Origin: Eurosta solidaginis
Lineage: Eukaryota; Arthropoda; Insecta; Diptera; Tephritidae
Direction: 5' to 3'
NCBI RefSeq assembly: GCF_040869045.1
Contig: NC_090321.1
Span: 139,863,689-139,927,688 of the forward strand
DNA length: 64,000 nucleotides
Made by a program: the position numbers and the translations under genes. This document shows, one piece after another, positions 32,895-43,479 of this stretch; the first letter of the stretch is position 1; each line of letters starts with the position of its first letter. Below the pieces are notes generated by a model. The model had not been told where the DNA came from and made no database searches. It was given only the letters and a program-made list of their open reading frames with translations.

Positions 32895-33218
32895 AAATAT
32901 TAGGAATACATTAAAGGATAAATATCGAAAAATGTAGCACTTCCTCGAGTCAATGCGAAAAAAGAGGATTTACATGAACCCTTTGGTGTCATAGCGAAGA
33001 AAGCGATAAAGCATTCCATTCTTACTTAAGGTGGATTCACATAAACGTTTAAGATAACACGCTATCAGTTGCGAAGTGCAGTATAATTGTTAACTACTCT
33101 CAAAGTAGTCTAATAAAGGCAATTGTGCAATACGGAATATTTGAGTGTTTTATTCAACAGTTTAGCGATACGAACGTTAGTAGAAGGTTGCAAATAGGAG
33201 GAATTTCACTAAATTACA
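32895..33218 (+). repeat. diverged solo LTR related to the gypsy LTRs
   Basis: The first bases (AAATATTAGGAATACATTAAAGG) align with the GAATATTAGCAACACTAAGG start of the gypsy LTRs. The end (AATAAAGGCA, TTATTCAACAGTTTAG, AACGTTAGTAGAAGGTTGC, CACTAAATTACA) aligns with their R-U5 end. ATAT lies on both sides (32891-32894 and 33219-33222). No internal region is present. The upstream middle part is diverged, so it is an old solo LTR within the hAT. Confidence 0.7.
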
Positions 33219-33222
33219 ATAT

Positions 33223-33899
33223 TATTTGGCTGCTACGCCCTTGCTTGTATTATTAAAGGTATAGAATTTTCATGCTGCCATATTGCACATAGTAAAAAAT
33301 GAATTGTAGTATTTCGGGATCGACATTTTATCACAATTCTGGCTTTGAACCCAGGACTTTGGTGTGTTAAGCGAACAACGCCACGCCAACATAAAAAATA
33401 ATATATCTTCCAAAAACTTATTGCCGAATAATTCTTTATCTACGAATAATACTTTAACATATATTTGCAGTTTGCCAATAAATAACATTTTACTCATTGC
33501 AAAAATGAGGTGTACAAATTTTCTCTGAGAGACAACAATTTATGATTAAGCTGCATTTTTACGGCCTTATTCCGAAGGTTACTAGAGTGTAACACCATTA
33601 ATCTAATCTGATAGCAACATTCTTTTAATCGGTTATGCAAATCTCGTATTCGGATTGCGGATAATAACGCTACCAGGTGTTAACGTCTTATTAACACGCA
33701 AAATTACACGTATTTGCTAAATATTTGTTTAAACAAAATGACAAAAAAAAAAAAAAAGGAATCCATGTTAATGTGCAAGAATTTCTAAACAATATTAATA
33801 ATTTCTAACATTAAATTTAGTTCACATTTTCATTTTATTCTCACTTGCGCGTTGTTGTGAACTGATAACCATTTTCGGTTTCATAATATTCCGATAACA
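33223..33899. other. hAT interior, nothing recognised
   Basis: AT-rich, with an A homopolymer near 33744-33757; no gene or terminal repeat was seen. Confidence 0.5.
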
Positions 33900-34220
33900 G
33901 AGACTAGGCGGGTTAGGGGGTCAGAATATACCCGCGGTATGCCTGTCGTAAGGGGCGACTAAAATACCAGATTCAAGGGGTTGTGTAGCGCAACCCTTTC
34001 AGGTTTCCAGCGCAATATATAGCTTCTCCAAACCCAATTGTCAACCTCACCTGTCCGTGGCGAATCCTGTTGCATTAACAGCCGAGGCTCTGGCGACCCC
34101 GTAATCCTCATGGCTGTAAGAGGTGGGAGGGCGGGATGATCAAGAAGGTGGCATGTGGTCATAACAAATCGTTCGCGAGATGATCGGGTTTGGTACCGAA
34201 ACGTACCGGATGCATTGCTC
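33900..34220 (+). repeat. LINE-like dispersed repeat fragment
   Basis: GGGGGTCAGAATATACCCGC, CCTGTCGTAAGGGGCGACTA and GAGGCTCTGGCGACCCC are GC-rich blocks unlike the surrounding AT-rich DNA. Part of it (34090-34200) matches the reverse complement of 3062-3205. From memory it resembles a 5' portion of a non-LTR element common in higher flies; that needs a library search. Confidence 0.5.
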
Positions 34221-34394
34221 TGTAAAACTTTTTAACGCAATAAGTACTCCACACACCTTTTATGAACATGAACGAGTGCTAAGTTCAGAAATATTCGCAA
34301 TGGTAAATTACTTATTCTGAATTCTTCAAAATGTTCACGCACTGCTGTCAGTTGAGTCCATTTCAAACAAAAAAAGTACGAATAGCTTGTGAAA

Positions 34395-35083
34395 TACATA
34401 TGGGGTATTCCATCCCATTTCGACCAATTTTGAACCCGACCCCTTTAGAATTGGCTGAAAGTTGTTCTTCTTTTTCTAGCTTACGAAAGACGTTTTTCAG
34501 AAGTTTTTCAAATTTTTTCATCCAACTCAAAAAAAGTTATGAATTTAAAAAAAAACCCCGTTTTTGTTTTCAAAATGCTATAACTTTTTCAAAAATTGAC
34601 CGTTTGGGATCTTTTTTTTTTTTTTTAATTTGTGTTTTTAATTTGTGTGCTTAAGTTTTTTTTGTTTGTAATTTTTCAGTTTTTCGAGATTTTTCGAATT
34701 TCGCCCTTTTTTTTCTCATAAAAAACTTCAAACAATTCTGCAATCATCCCCACTAATCCCGGAGTGGGCCGAGAATTTTTTTTTTTTATTTAATTAAAAA
34801 AATATTAAAAATTTTTTTTTTTATTTTTTCCGAAAAGTACATTTAAAAACATATTAAAAAAAAAAATATTCCAAAAGGTCAATTTTTGAAAAAGTTATAG
34901 CATTTTGAAAACAAAAACGGTGTTTTTTTAAAAATTCATAACTTTTTTTGAGTTGGTTAAAAAAATTTGAAAAACTTCTGAAAAACGTCTTTCGTAAGCT
35001 AGAAAAAAAAGAAAAACTTTCAGCCAATTCTAAAGGGGTCTGGTTCAAAATTGGTCGAAATGGGATGGAATACCCCATATGTA
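34395..35083. repeat. foldback (hairpin) element, arms of about 230 bp
   Basis: 34395-34622 is the reverse complement, with few mismatches, of about 34854-35083. The outer ends read TACATATGGGGTATTCC and GGAATACCCCATATGTA. The central 230 bp is made of T- and A-runs. Both arms give frames such as HMGYSIPFRPIL on opposite strands only because they are the same DNA inverted. It is a candidate non-autonomous foldback transposon inside the hAT. Confidence 0.88.
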
Positions 35084-35920
35084 TGTACATATATTAGCTG
35101 TTTTAAATTACTATTTAACGTATCATTTAAATTGTTGCGAAAAGCGAAGTAATAACAAAGATATTAGACAAAAGAAATTAATCACTTTCACGTTCGCAAA
35201 GGGATACATGGAAGGATTTGGTAAAATAAAAATACATTCTTAAAAAGCTCATATCTCATACATAGAGAGTATGTGAATGGGTAGCAATTTTCTATGGTGA
35301 TAAGTCTTTTTACTATGGTAAGCATTTTTCCCAATAGTTAACGGCAAGAACACGAAATTATATACACCTCATGCCTTTCAAAAATTTCCTTTCCAACGTA
35401 CTTTTCCACTGATTGACACACGCTCATACAGGCTTGAAATGCCTTTATGTTACATATTTCTGGGCCACAAGAGCAAGCGTTAGGATCCTAAACCTTTATA
35501 ACAGCTAACTTATACTAATAGACATATGTGTTGCCTTTTGCAAATGCTGACCCTTGGATTGTTTTGCTTGCTTTAATTATATATGTATATTTAGTGGAAA
35601 AAAATCTATCAAAAAGTATTTATGTATGTTAAAACTTTCTTTCTGGTAGCTATATTTTTGAAAAAATAAATTTTGGTTGAAGCAAAATCGAAATGTTGCT
35701 TACATAATATTTATTTAAAAGTTTTTTCATATCCATTTACAAGAAACTTTGTGCTCCTGATACCTATAAAAGAAGATTTGACAAAAATATGGTTGACCAT
35801 CATCAACCATGCCAATATGGAAAATACAGTATGCTGTATATTGTTACCATGCAGAATATGTATCAGGAGTGCAAAATTTCTAGAAAGTGATTGTGAAAAA
35901 ATGTCAAATGAAATATGCGG
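35084..35920. other. hAT interior, nothing recognised
   Basis: AT-rich, no convincing gene. The weak frame at 35673-35924 has no recognised motif. Confidence 0.5.
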
Positions 35921-36098
35921 TTAATGGTAACCGATTATGTGTCAAAAGTCGACTAGTCGCAGCAAAGCGAGTAGTCGGTTAATCGCTGATAGACGGTTAA
36001 CCAAATATCTATATTCGGTTAAAAACCGTGCAAACGGTTACAACCGGTTAGTCGGTTAACTGACTAGTCGAATAAGTCGACTTTTTTCAAGAGCCCTA

Positions 36099-37017
36099 GT
36101 ATACAGAGGGCCAGAACTTAAGTTCTTTTTTACCTCTCTTTCAATAATGCTGTGCACGCTATCGGCTTCATTTTGTGTATGACCTCTGATTACGAACTTA
36201 TGTGTAATACTATTAATTTTAAAGTTTTGTACAGCAAAGAAATACAAAGAAGCTATAAATTTGTTTTTATTTTGACCGCAACAATTATCCGAGTAAAATA
36301 CCACATCAATTTGGTCTTCGCTTTGATCACTTAAATCTTTAAAGTAATGCCATACGCATGAGCCTATCTCAACAGCTCCTCGCTTTGCATCTTTTTCTGA
36401 CCAAAAATAACAATGTACGTTTACATATGCTGCTTTGGATTCATTTCTTGTTAGTTCTGTTACAGTCAAGTTGTAACAATTTAATTTTGATTTGTAGTAA
36501 AATGAAGAAGTTTGTCCTCTCGGACATTGCAATACTGACTCTAAATCATACACAGCTACTTTAAAGCTATTGTTGACTGTATTACGATCATTTAGATTTT
36601 CATCCCCGCTTAAATCTTTTTCCTCTAAATGAGTGTTATATTTTTCCTCTAGCTCGTCTTTATATGTGCTTTTATATCCTCAGTCAGTTGAGGGTTCTTG
36701 GAACTGCAAGATTTTCCTCTCAAATTTTGTAGATCCAATACGTGCTCCTTCGACTTTGCTTGAACTGTATAAATCATACGTTCTGAAATATCTGAAGTTG
36801 CTTTAAGGAATGTTTTGCATACTCTTATGTTCTTATTATCTACTAGGAAATAAAATGCTTTATTGTTTTGTCTTGGCTGCTTGGCATTTGAATACTTATA
36901 TTTTGGGCTAACGTCGATCATGCACGAAAGCAAATAAGTACTTTGCTTCAATAAGTCACCCAAATCCCAAAATTTGGACAGTTGGATCTGCATCGCTGAG
37001 ATAGGCATCACTTTCAT
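36099..37017 (-). pseudogene. N-terminal and core part of the TIR-element transposase
   Basis: 36649-37017 gives KAFYFLVDNKNIRVCKTFLK and ATSDISERMIYTVQAKSK. After a frame change near 36650 the frame at 36107-36590 gives SDQSEDQIDVVFYSDNCCGQ, then NKNKFIASLYF and HKFVIRGHTQNEADSVHSII, followed by EREVKKNLSSGPLY. Acidic residues in YSDNC and the H-x6-H-x3-E-D pattern suggest an RNase H-fold transposase. I have seen this signature in large insect gene families of unknown function (perhaps those now filed as DUF7869), but I could not verify this. The frame is cut by the hAT. An acceptor-like AG precedes the ATG near 37017, so an upstream exon is possible. Confidence 0.7.
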
Positions 37018-37602
37018 CTGTGTATACAGGAGACGTTTGAAATTTTAAAATCAAGCTTTTTTGACGTGTAGGTCGAGTATTTGTTGTAGAATAGAAACAG
37101 CATTATGTAAATCGTATAAAAGTACTTACGTTATCATAATTAATTTGCTGCGGAGTAATAACTTCAGAAGATGCGGTACTAGATAAAGAAGGGATATTAA
37201 AAACTTCTGTGATTTCTTTAGGATCTTCCTCGTTTTCTGATAAGTTTTGAGTTTCTTAGTGTTTAGCTATGAATGTTGAAAAATTTTTAAGTATAATACA
37301 AAGTTTACTTTATTATACCATAAATTATCGAAAACTAAATATTTATTTCGACTTGATTCACTTTATATTAAAAAATCAAAGCATATTCAAAGAGCATAGC
37401 CGGAGTAACGCTGAATTCCATCAGTTTAGAATTAACAGGTTAGATGCGAAAATTTATAATACAAAGACGCAAAGGAATCTATTTCCGCCATTTTTGTCTC
37501 AATGACTATTACATAAGATTGAACACAATGGCCTCTGCCAGTTATCAAAATGTATCAGAATATCTAAAAAAATGAAAATTTCGAGTTACATCTGTTTACT
37601 TT
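37018..37602. other. 5' region of the TIR element, no gene recognised
   Basis: AT-rich. Short minus-strand frames (37130-37260) could encode the transposase N-terminus but show no motif. Confidence 0.4.
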
Positions 37603-37884
37603 GGAACGGGCGATATATAGATAACCACTTGGTGTTTTGGCTTTTGCACCTCAGAAGAGATTTTTTATCTCAAAAGAAACAAGGGAAAAAATGAATATTC
37701 GCTTGAACGTTCAATAAGCGAGAACGAATTCAAAGGAACGCTGTATCAACGAAGTCGGTCAATGTCATTAAATGAAAGTGATGTCGGAAAAGCAACATAA
37801 GCAACAGGAGTGGCTGTCCAGAATCGAACAAGTAATTTGCGCGGAATTTATCCATTAATGCCAGAATACATATTGTTTACATAT

Positions 37885-38432
37885 TGATTACTTGCAATTC
37901 CCCTTATTTGCAATCTTCTGCTGAGTTCGAATCACTAAACTGTTGAATAAATAACTCCAATATTTAATAATGCAAAATGGCATTTATTAAAGCACTTCAC
38001 AATAACACTCAAACTTTGCAACAACTTGCTTAATAACCAAACTGATTGATAGCTCAAATGAAACTCCTCTTCGCCTCTACTGTCGCGCCTTTTATACTTT
38101 TTGATTTCTCATTGCATACTTCCAGGCTTTTGTATTCCAGAACTTACTAGTTTGTTTCAGCTACAAAATCGCCAGCCACAACTACGTTTATAACTTCTTA
38201 TTTGAGTAATACTTGCACAAATTATTGCCCTCTCTTGTGACAACTCAGATAAGATATATGCATGTGTTTGTGCATTGGTTCCCCCTGCTCGTATACGTAC
38301 ATATGTGTAGACGCAATTATTGATTCGTTTATGTAGATACATAATGATTGAATTATTGATGTGAATTCACGTCACTGCTTAGCATCGGCTTAGAGATAGC
38401 AGCACCCCTTAGTTTTGCTAATATTCGTAACA
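37885..38432 (-). repeat. 3' LTR of gypsy E
   Basis: 548 bp, TGTTACGAATATTAGC start on the minus strand. It contains a TATA box candidate (GTATAAAAGGC) and AATAAATGCC upstream of U5. The purine tract is adjacent at 38433-38445. Confidence 0.92.
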
Positions 38433-38449
38433 CTGCCCTCCACCTAAGT

Positions 38450-39703
38450 CTAATCGTCCCGATCAGACAAATCTCTCGATCTAAACGCTGCTAACCTCTC
38501 CAAATGAACCACTTTCGTTTTGGTTCGTGGTTTGGTAGTGGTTTGTATGCGGTACACTACATCGTTGATCCGTTTTACAACTTTGTATGGGCCTTCCCAG
38601 TTACACTGCAATTTCGGGGACAAACCTTTTTTTCGTTGTGGGTTGTATAGCAGCACCAAATCTCCTGCCTGAATCCCTTCCGAATTAGTTGCTTTATCGT
38701 ACCTCGCTTTCATCTTGTCACTCATAATCTTTGCTCGTTGCGATACCAGATCGTGTATCTCTCTCAGCTCTTCTTCAAAGACACCAGGGGATTTCTTGAC
38801 ATTCCTCTCCGCATCGGCATCTATCCCATATTTCAAATCAGCTGGCAGTCGAAGGTCATTGCCAAAAATTACCTTTGCGGGAGTTTGGCCCGTTGTGTCA
38901 TGTACTGCCGATCGGTAGGCCATCAAGAATAATGATATGTGTGTATCCCAGTCCTTATGGTACTTGTCTACTTCTTTCCTTAAATGCTCCTCCAATGATC
39001 TATTGAAACGTTCCACCATACCATCGGACTGAGGATGCAATGCAGTTGTCCGTGTTTTTCGAATGCCCAACTTCTTGCACATTTCTTGGAACACAGCTGG
39101 TTCAAAATTCCTACCTTGGTCAGAATTTAACTCCATTGGTACACCATACCTTGCAACCCATTCGTTTTTAACCACTTCTGCTACTGTTTCTGCTTCTTGG
39201 TTTGGGAATGGGTATACCTCTGGCCATTTACTGAAATAATCCACAACCACCAGTACGTATTTGTTTCCGCGGTTGCTAGTAGGAAATGGACCTGCGACAT
39301 CCATGGCGATCCTTTCAAATGGTGCACCTGAAATATACTGCTTCATCTGGCCATGACTTCGGGTTTTGGGCCCTTTCGCTCTGCTGCATACCTCGCAGTT
39401 GGCATTCCACTCGGTGACCGACTGACGGCAACCAACACAATATAATCTCTGCTTAATTTTCTTGAGTGTCTTCGTGATTCCAAGACGACCTCCACTTGGA
39501 CCATTGTGCAGCTCGCTGATCACATCAGGAATCCTCTTTCTGAGAACAACTATCAGTTTCTTCTTGCATTGACCATCCTCACTCTCCCATACTCGATGCA
39601 AGCAACCGGATACCAATTCTAAACTATTCCACTGTGCCCAATATGACTTTGCAATGGGACTCTCTCCTTGGTCTTTCGTTTCGTTCGAGCCCTTGCATAA
39701 CAT
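38450..39703 (-). CDS. gypsy E integrase
   Basis: 417 codons. The zinc-binding region ends in CEVCSRAKG. The catalytic core shows AMDVAGPFPTSNRG, then NSDQGRNFEP, then DGMVERFNRSLEEHL, so all three DDE residues are present. The C-terminal part (GDLVLLYNPQRKKGLSPK, WEGPYKVVKRINDVVYRIQ) is the GPY/F-type DNA-binding module. It inserts cDNA into host DNA. The first about 25 codons are in a shifted frame relative to the RNase H frame that overlaps at 39624-39703. The core looks intact. Confidence 0.92.
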   Translation of the reverse strand: MLCKGSNETKDQGESPIAKSYWAQWNSLELVSGCLHRVWESEDGQCKKKLIVVLRKRIPDVISELHNGPSGGRLGITKTLKKIKQRLYCVGCRQSVTEWNANCEVCSRAKGPKTRSHGQMKQYISGAPFERIAMDVAGPFPTSNRGNKYVLVVVDYFSKWPEVYPFPNQEAETVAEVVKNEWVARYGVPMELNSDQGRNFEPAVFQEMCKKLGIRKTRTTALHPQSDGMVERFNRSLEEHLRKEVDKYHKDWDTHISLFLMAYRSAVHDTTGQTPAKVIFGNDLRLPADLKYGIDADAERNVKKSPGVFEEELREIHDLVSQRAKIMSDKMKARYDKATNSEGIQAGDLVLLYNPQRKKGLSPKLQCNWEGPYKVVKRINDVVYRIQTTTKPRTKTKVVHLERLAAFRSRDLSDRDD

Positions 39704-40964
39704 GTGACAGATCTGTATCTTCTAGCTGACACTTTCTTATTTCTTCCTTGTCCCATTCATCCGTACACGTTATAGTCATTAGCCGGACATCTATAATTTC
39801 TTCTTTAGCCTCGGCCTTTGAACAATGCTTGCATTCCAAACTACATGGTCTTCGTGACATTGCATCGGCATTTCCATGGGTACTAACTTTTCGATGCTCA
39901 ATGGAAAAGTCATAGCTTTGTAGTCGCTCGATCCACCGTGCCAATTGTCCTTCCGGATTACGGAACTGCAGAAGCCATTTCAACGCTGCGTGATCTGTCC
40001 TGACACGGAATCGCTGGCCGTAGAGGTATTTGCGAAAATGTTTAATGCACTCTACCAATGCCAACAGCTCTCCCCGCGTAACACAGTAGTTCCTCTCTGG
40101 TTTTCCAATCGAACGGCTGTAATATGCAACTACATTCTCCTGTCCATCGACCAGTTGTGATAAAACGCCTCCTATAGCATATCCACTCACATCTGTATCT
40201 AGAATAAATGTTGCTCCTGGAATCGGATATGCTAATATTGGGGCACAAACGCTCCTTCAATGTTTGGAAAGCCACTTCTTGCTCCTTCTTCCATTCAAAA
40301 GCTTTGTTTTTTCTTGTAAGCTCATGGAGGCTATGGGCTACGCTGGAAAAATTTGGTACAAATCGGCGGTAATATGTGCACAGCCCAAGGAAACTTCTCA
40401 ATTCATGCAGATTCTGTGGTCTTGGCCAATCTTTTACTGCCTCTATCTTTTCATTCGATGTACGGATACCTTCTGTCGTTACCTTGTGACCCAAATAATT
40501 TACTTCCTTTTTAAACAGCGCACATTTTTTGGGACTTAACTTCAGACCAGCGCCAGCTATTCTCTGGAAAACTTCATCTAAGTTTTTAAGATGTTCATCA
40601 AAGTTCTTGCCCAATACGATGATGTCGTCCAGGTACACCAAGCATGTTTTCCAATGTAGTCCTTTCAATACCTGATCCATGAGTCTCTCGAAAGTAGCTG
40701 GTGCATTACATAGTCCAAAGGACATTACTGTAAATTGCCAAAGAACATCTCCGGCGCTAAAGGCTGTTTTCTCTTTGTCTTCCTCCTTCACCTCCACTTG
40801 CCAGTAGCCGCTTTTCAAGTCCAGTGTGGAAAACCATTCCGTACCAGATAGCGAGGCCAGAGTGTCGTCAATTCTTGGCAATGGGTAGCTATCCTTTTTC
40901 GTAACGTCATTCAACTTCCGGTAGTCCACGCAAAACCTCATTTTTCTATCCTTCTACTTTACAA
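39624..40964 (-). pseudogene. gypsy E reverse transcriptase and RNase H
   Basis: 40042-40941 gives MRFCVDYRKLNDVTKKDSYP, LDLKSGYWQV, VMSFGLCNAPATFERL and the catalytic TCLVYLDDIIVLG. The thumb is YLGHKV and LRSFLGLCTYYRRF. After a frame change near 40200, RNase H follows (SGYAIGGVLSQ, TRGELLALVECIKHFR, RTDHAALKWLL). Upstream, KTRQAPR-like sequence jumps to IEPSASPWSSPVV, with about 50 bp lost and a TAG before MRF. It would copy gypsy RNA into DNA. Confidence 0.9.
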
Positions 40965-40967
40965 GTA

Positions 40968-41900
40968 CTACCGGTGAGCTCCAGGGACTAGCTGATGGTT
41001 CGATGACGCCGCTATCCACAGTGGAACACTACGTGGAGCTTGACGTATCGGCCTCGCGTCTCCAGTGTCAATTTGATATTTCACAACATTGGTGCGGCCT
41101 GGTTTGGAACCATCCTGGTCAAATATGTTTGCGTACATTAGGAGCAGTTGCTTTGCCTTACTCTGATAATCTTCCTCTAGCCCCTCCGTCCATGCCGTGA
41201 TGTCATTCGAAAGATCAGTATTACTAGATGAAACGTGTTCCTGGGGCTGTTTACAGTTAATAATTACTTCAGCCTCTTGGCATCTTCCCAAAATAGCTCC
41301 TTTGGTCAGTTTGAGTGGTGACTTGAACTCATTGAGTACTCTTACCGGAATACGTCCATCTTGTTTTGTCAAAGCCAGGGTTTTTCCTACAAGTATGTTC
41401 GGTGCTGATTTGTTTGCTGCTTCGACAACCCACAATTTTTTGTCCCACAATCTCCATCAACCTTTGCCCAGATGACTGCTTCTGATTTTGGTGGTATTTG
41501 CTGACTCTCTTCCACCAGCACTCGTTTACTGCCTCTCTCGTAGCCGAAATTAAGTGGCACATCCATGTTCTTATATCGCATAGTCTTGCTTTGCAAATCG
41601 ATTTTGATGCCTTGGTTGATTAAGAAGTCCACTCCAATTATGATTTTATCAACAATACCTGCCACTATAAAATTGTGTAACACCTTGACGTTCCCAATTG
41701 CTACTTCACATTCTACTTCTCCAATTACCTGGGTGTCCTCTCCCGTGGCTGTACGTAATCTTACTCCAAGCAATGGTCTTATCTTTTTGTTGACTAAATC
41801 TGATCGAATGATGGAATGGAATGCACCGGTATCTACAGTCAGTAAACGTTCCTTTCCATCCACATGTCCTCCAATAGTAAGATTGCTCGATCTTCTTCCA
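40968..41900 (-). pseudogene. gypsy E protease and RT N-terminal linker
   Basis: The aspartic protease active site is LLTVDTGAFHSIIRSDL, followed by the flap region and IIIGVDFLINQGIKID. The frame continues (PLNFGYERGSKRVLVEESQQ) and shifts near 41440 into NILVGKTLALTKQDGRIPV ... LLLMYANIFDQDG, the segment before RT. It would cleave the polyprotein within particles. Confidence 0.88.
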
Positions 41901-41970
41901 ATCTGCGAGATAGAGATTATGGTGCATTCAATTGCGGGAGCCAGCTGCCGCCCCTTGCGGCTGACTCGAT

Positions 41971-43426
41971 TTAGTTTAACGATTGAGTGGTCTTGGAGAT
42001 TTGCTCATCTCCTTCTGCTCTGCGTTTACGACCACCCACATTATTGGAACTGTTAAGGTTGGTGTTGCAATAACGCGCAATATGCCCTGGCTTTCCACAC
42101 TTAAAGCATTTGACTGCATCATTATTCTTCTGCTGCGTACCCTTCAATGCTTCCAAAATTGTGTTTACCCAGTCTGGCCTTTCCACTTCCACGCGATGAG
42201 CTTTGTACGCTGGCTTACTCAAAAGTGACGCTGTTTCTTGAGTCAGTGCATGGGATACCGTTTCTGCGAATGTAGGTTTTGGGTTTGCATATGTCGCTCG
42301 CTTCGTTTCTACGTCCCGTATGCCATTTGTAAAAGTCTGGATTTTTACCCTCTCGGTGTACTCCACGGGTGCGTCCGCATTTGCCAAATGTGCCAACCTT
42401 TCAATATCCGAGGCAAACTCCTGCAAAGTCTCATTCGCTCTTTGGTGACGGTTTTGCAATTCAATTTGGAATATCTGTTTTCTATGCTCGCTTCCATAAC
42501 GTCTCTCGACAGCGGCCATCAATGCTTCATAGCTGTTCCGTTCGTACTCTGGAATAGTCTGTAAGATTTCTGCAGCTGGTCCTTTCGATGCTACGAAGAG
42601 TGCAGCAACTTTATCTTCAGCATTCCAGTTGTTCACTGTTGCGGTCTTCTCAAACTGTAGCTTAAAGACCTGGAAAGGAACAGACCCGTCAAAGGATGGT
42701 GTTTTTACCTTTGGATTGCTTGCTGAAACAGCTGGCCGATTTAGTTGTAACTGCTCCATACGACCTTTTAAATCATCTACTTCTGCCTGTAATTGAGCCA
42801 TTTTTGCATCCTGCGCTTCCAGTTTTGATGATACCTGTTCCAAAAAATCTGCCGACATTTCAGATATATGTGCCTCTTGCGCTTCCAATTGAGATGCCAT
42901 ATATGTCTTTTGGTCTTCCAGTTGAGATGACACTTGCGACGTCATTTCTGAAATACGTGCCTCCTGTGATTCCAGTTGGGATGCCATATATGTCTTCTGC
43001 TCTTCCAGTTGGGATGCCATATATGTCTTCTGTTCTTCGAGCTGTGTAGAAATTTGTGTTTCCTGTGCTTCAATCTTCGATGTTATGCGTGTCTCCTGCG
43101 ATTCCAATTGTGACGATATATACGTTTTTTGTTCTTCCAGCTGAGATGCCACTGTCGATGTTTGAGCAGTTATTGCAGCCAATATCATGTTCAAGTCTGT
43201 GCTCGTAACTGTCTGCGATGTTTCGTTTTTTCTCTTCAATTTTTGTTGTTGTTTCGTCCCGATCAGGATAAAATACAAACTCGTCCACATCAATTCCTTG
43301 CGACTCCATTACCTCCCGTAGCCGTGCTTGAAGTTCGATCTTATTGCCGGTTGTATTTAATCCACGGTTCTCCAACTCCTTTTTCAGTTGCTGGATCTTC
43401 AATTCACTGAACTTTGCCATGTCCAA
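41971..43426 (-). pseudogene. gypsy E gag with N-terminal SAP motif and coiled-coil repeats
   Basis: The start at 43426 gives MDMAKFSELKIQQLKKELE, then NRGLNTTGNKIELQARLREV, which fits the SAP motif (two helices with L-x2-L, then L-G/N-K-x2-L). An extra A near 43235 shifts the frame to the long gag frame. It has a coiled-coil stretch of repeated SQLEEQKTYMA-like units (about 14 residues each), then the gag domain (FDGSVPFQVFKLQFEK, EYTERVKIQTFTNGIRDVET) and one CCHC knuckle (CFKCGKPGHIARYC). Gag forms the particle and packages RNA. A SAP motif would bind AT-rich DNA. Confidence 0.88.
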
Positions 43427-43479
43427 GTTGTATTCCCAATCTTCGGAATTTATTCAACAATTCCTCTTCCGACACCAAT

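Larger units (their letters stand above)
30140..36098 (-). mobile_element. hAT element with perfect 8-bp target duplication
   Basis: The ends are TAGGGCTCTGG and, inverted, TAGGGCTCTTG. GTATACAG lies on both sides (30132-30139 and 36099-36106), an exact 8-bp duplication as hAT transposases make. Both subterminal regions (30150-30320, 35920-36085) are crowded with copies of GGTTAGTCGATTAACCG and GTCGACTA, presumably transposase-binding sites. The broken transposase lies at 31666-32714. It inserted within the transposase gene of the surrounding TIR element. Nested inside it are a solo gypsy LTR, a LINE-like fragment and a foldback hairpin. Confidence 0.92.
29103..37613 (-). mobile_element. TIR DNA transposon with a SDNCCGQNKN-type transposase, split by a hAT
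   Basis: Inverted termini of at least 40 bp start TCGCTCGTTCCAAAGTAAA at 29103 and, on the other strand, TCGCCCGTTCCAAAGTAAA at 37613. TATATA lies on both sides (29097-29102 and 37614-37619), a likely 6-bp target duplication. Without the nested hAT the element is about 2.5 kb and holds one minus-strand gene. The superfamily is not assigned; the TIR, the 6-bp duplication and the protein signature should decide it. Confidence 0.8.

Noticed and set aside
34331..35090. Two similar proteins on opposite strands (HMGYSIPFRPIL...)
   Set aside because: They are translations of the two arms of one hairpin, not two genes.
38433..38449. An envelope gene in gypsy E
   Set aside because: Integrase ends 18 bp from the 3' LTR, so there is no room for env.
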